The position numbers were made by a program, and so were the translations under genes. Shown piece by piece: positions 62,807-64,000 of a DNA stretch of 64,000 nt (the stretch's first letter is position 1; each line of letters opens with the position of its first letter). Source of the DNA: Massilia sp. Bi118. Lineage in GTDB: Bacteria > Pseudomonadota > Gammaproteobacteria > Burkholderiales > Burkholderiaceae_D. Location of the stretch: the NCBI RefSeq assembly GCF_918697865.1, contig NZ_CAKKMV010000011.1:147297-211296 (forward strand), given 5' to 3'. The notes under the pieces were generated by a model that was not told the DNA's origin, ran no database searches, and was given only the letters and a program-made list of their open reading frames with translations.

Positions 62807-64000
62807 ATGACTGAAACCCCACTATCCCGCTCGATACGCCGCCTGTTCGCCGGGGGCGGCGCCGTCGGCCTGGCCCTGCTCGCCCTGCCGGCCCCTGGCC
62901 TGGCCCAGGAAGCCGCGCCCGCTCCCGAGGCCAAGCCGGTTCCCCGCGTCGAGATCACCGGTTCGAACATCCGCCGCTCCGAAGCCGAAACGGCGTCGTC
63001 GGTGATCACCATGAACCGCGCCGACATCGAGAAGTCCGGCAAGGCCAGCGTGGCCGAGCTGCTGCAGACCCTGGCGGTCGACAACCAGGGCTCGGTGCCG
63101 GCCAGCTTCGGCGCCGGCTTCGCGGCCGGCGCCTCCGGCATCTCCCTGCGCGGCCTGGGCGCGGCCTCGACCCTGGTGCTGCTGAACGGCCGCCGCATGG
63201 CGCCCTACGGCCTTGCCGATGACGGCCAGAAGCAGTTCTCCGACCTCAACATCATCCCCAGCGACGCGGTCGACCGCATCGAGGTCCTGAAGGACGGCGC
63301 CTCGGCCATCTACGGTTCCGACGCCATCGCCGGCGTGGTCAACGTCATCCTGCGCAAGGACTACACCGGCACCACCATGCGCGCCGAGCGCGGCATCACC
63401 AAGTACTGGGACGGCCACGAAACCACGGCCGCCATCACCTCGGGCTACGGCAACCTCGACACCGACCGCTACAACTTCCTGTTCAGCGTCGAATACAAGA
63501 AGTTCAATCCGATCTGGTATCGCGACCGGACCAGCCGCGACTGGATCGGCAAGGACGACCTGCGACCCTGGGGTTATTCGTCGGAACAGGGCCTCGGCGG
63601 CGTCGGCGCCATCATTCCCGGCAGCGGCACCGCCGGCAGCGCCATCAACGGCAACGTGCGCCCGGTCGGCTCGACCGACGATTTCGTCAACCGCGGCACC
63701 TTGATCCCGGCTGCGGCCTGCTCGCGCTTCACCTCGCACCCGCAGGGCGACCCCGGCGGCGGCTGCGTGATCGACGCCGACAATCTCTACAACCAGGCCA
63801 TACCGAAGCAGGAAAACCTCAGCTTCTTCGCGCGCGGCACCTGGCAGCTAAACCCGGCCATCCAGGCCTACAGCGAGCTCAACTATTACACCAGCCAGAC
63901 CAGCACCGCGGCCGCACCCTCGGGGGTCAGCGCCTCGGTCGGCTATCCCGGCGGCCCGGTCAGCAACAGCATCAACCGCCTCGGCCCGACCCACCCGGAC
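62807..64000 (+). CDS. TonB-dependent outer-membrane receptor 3 (cut by window end)
   Basis: 398 codons are visible. The signal peptide and plug are very like receptor 2 (MTETPLSRSIRRLFAGGG, ITGSNIRRSEAETASSVI, LRGLGAASTLVLLNGRRMAPYGLADDGQKQFSDLN, RKDYTGTTMRAERG). Divergence rises in the extracellular-loop region after about residue 200. The upstream 18 bases repeat the ATGGAGTTGGAC ribosome-site context of receptor 2. Transcription is probably shared with receptor 2. Confidence 0.92.
   Translation, partial: MTETPLSRSIRRLFAGGGAVGLALLALPAPGLAQEAAPAPEAKPVPRVEITGSNIRRSEAETASSVITMNRADIEKSGKASVAELLQTLAVDNQGSVPASFGAGFAAGASGISLRGLGAASTLVLLNGRRMAPYGLADDGQKQFSDLNIIPSDAVDRIEVLKDGASAIYGSDAIAGVVNVILRKDYTGTTMRAERGITKYWDGHETTAAITSGYGNLDTDRYNFLFSVEYKKFNPIWYRDRTSRDWIGKDDLRPWGYSSEQGLGGVGAIIPGSGTAGSAINGNVRPVGSTDDFVNRGTLIPAAACSRFTSHPQGDPGGGCVIDADNLYNQAIPKQENLSFFARGTWQLNPAIQAYSELNYYTSQTSTAAAPSGVSASVGYPGGPVSNSINRLGPTHPD

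Overview
The window is GC-rich, gene-dense DNA that looks like a betaproteobacterial chromosome, most likely Oxalobacteraceae (Massilia/Duganella/Telluria-like). The evidence is the rimP-nusA-infB-rbfA-truB order, a PEP-CTERM protein, many TonB receptors, a fused YejF-type ABC ATPase, and intergenic palindromes with GGGGTCAGAGC or CCCGCGnAGGCGGG cores. No prophage, insertion sequence, CRISPR array, rRNA or tRNA gene was recognised.

Region 1 (1-26422) is a nearly complete flagellar locus. Its order matches the lateral (Flag-2) type rather than the usual primary type. fliM-fliN-fliP run leftward with no fliO. fliEFGHIJ run rightward and continue directly into fliD-S-T-K-L-fliA(sigma28)-motA-motB, which is the order of lafB-C-D-E-F-S-T-U. 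flgM, flgN and a free FlgJ muramidase domain follow, then flgA on the other strand, then flgBCDEFGHIJKL and an unrecognised 356-residue gene in the position of lafW. FlgJ is split into two genes, FliM lacks the CheY-binding N-terminus, and no flagellin or LafK-type regulator is present.

Region 2 (26529-36220) is the most unusual part. A five-gene leftward operon encodes a signal-bearing C39 cysteine peptidase, an outer-membrane barrel-like protein, a FadL/OmpP1-like protein, a DUF2059-like protein and a MshEN-domain protein. Beyond two AraC-family regulators lie four small Sec-exported proteins. Each carries an LSDSxLxxVxG-type motif just after its signal peptide, resembling a double-glycine leader. 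This recalls the poorly understood Acinetobacter fil cluster and may be an undescribed surface or export system.

Region 3 (36416-48145) is housekeeping: typA, truB, rbfA, infB, nusA, rimP (with a promoter and terminator-type hairpin in the leader), rluB and scpB. Region 4 (48146-54541) holds a hairpin-rich gap, glk, a DedA-rhodanese fusion, a repeat cluster, and a peptide ABC importer without a visible binding protein. Region 5 (54542-64000) holds three TonB receptors, two of them a tandem duplication and the last cut by the window edge. Between them are a PEP-CTERM protein with a sigma54-type promoter and aroG, which is preceded by a Phe/Tyr/Trp-rich leader peptide and an attenuator hairpin.
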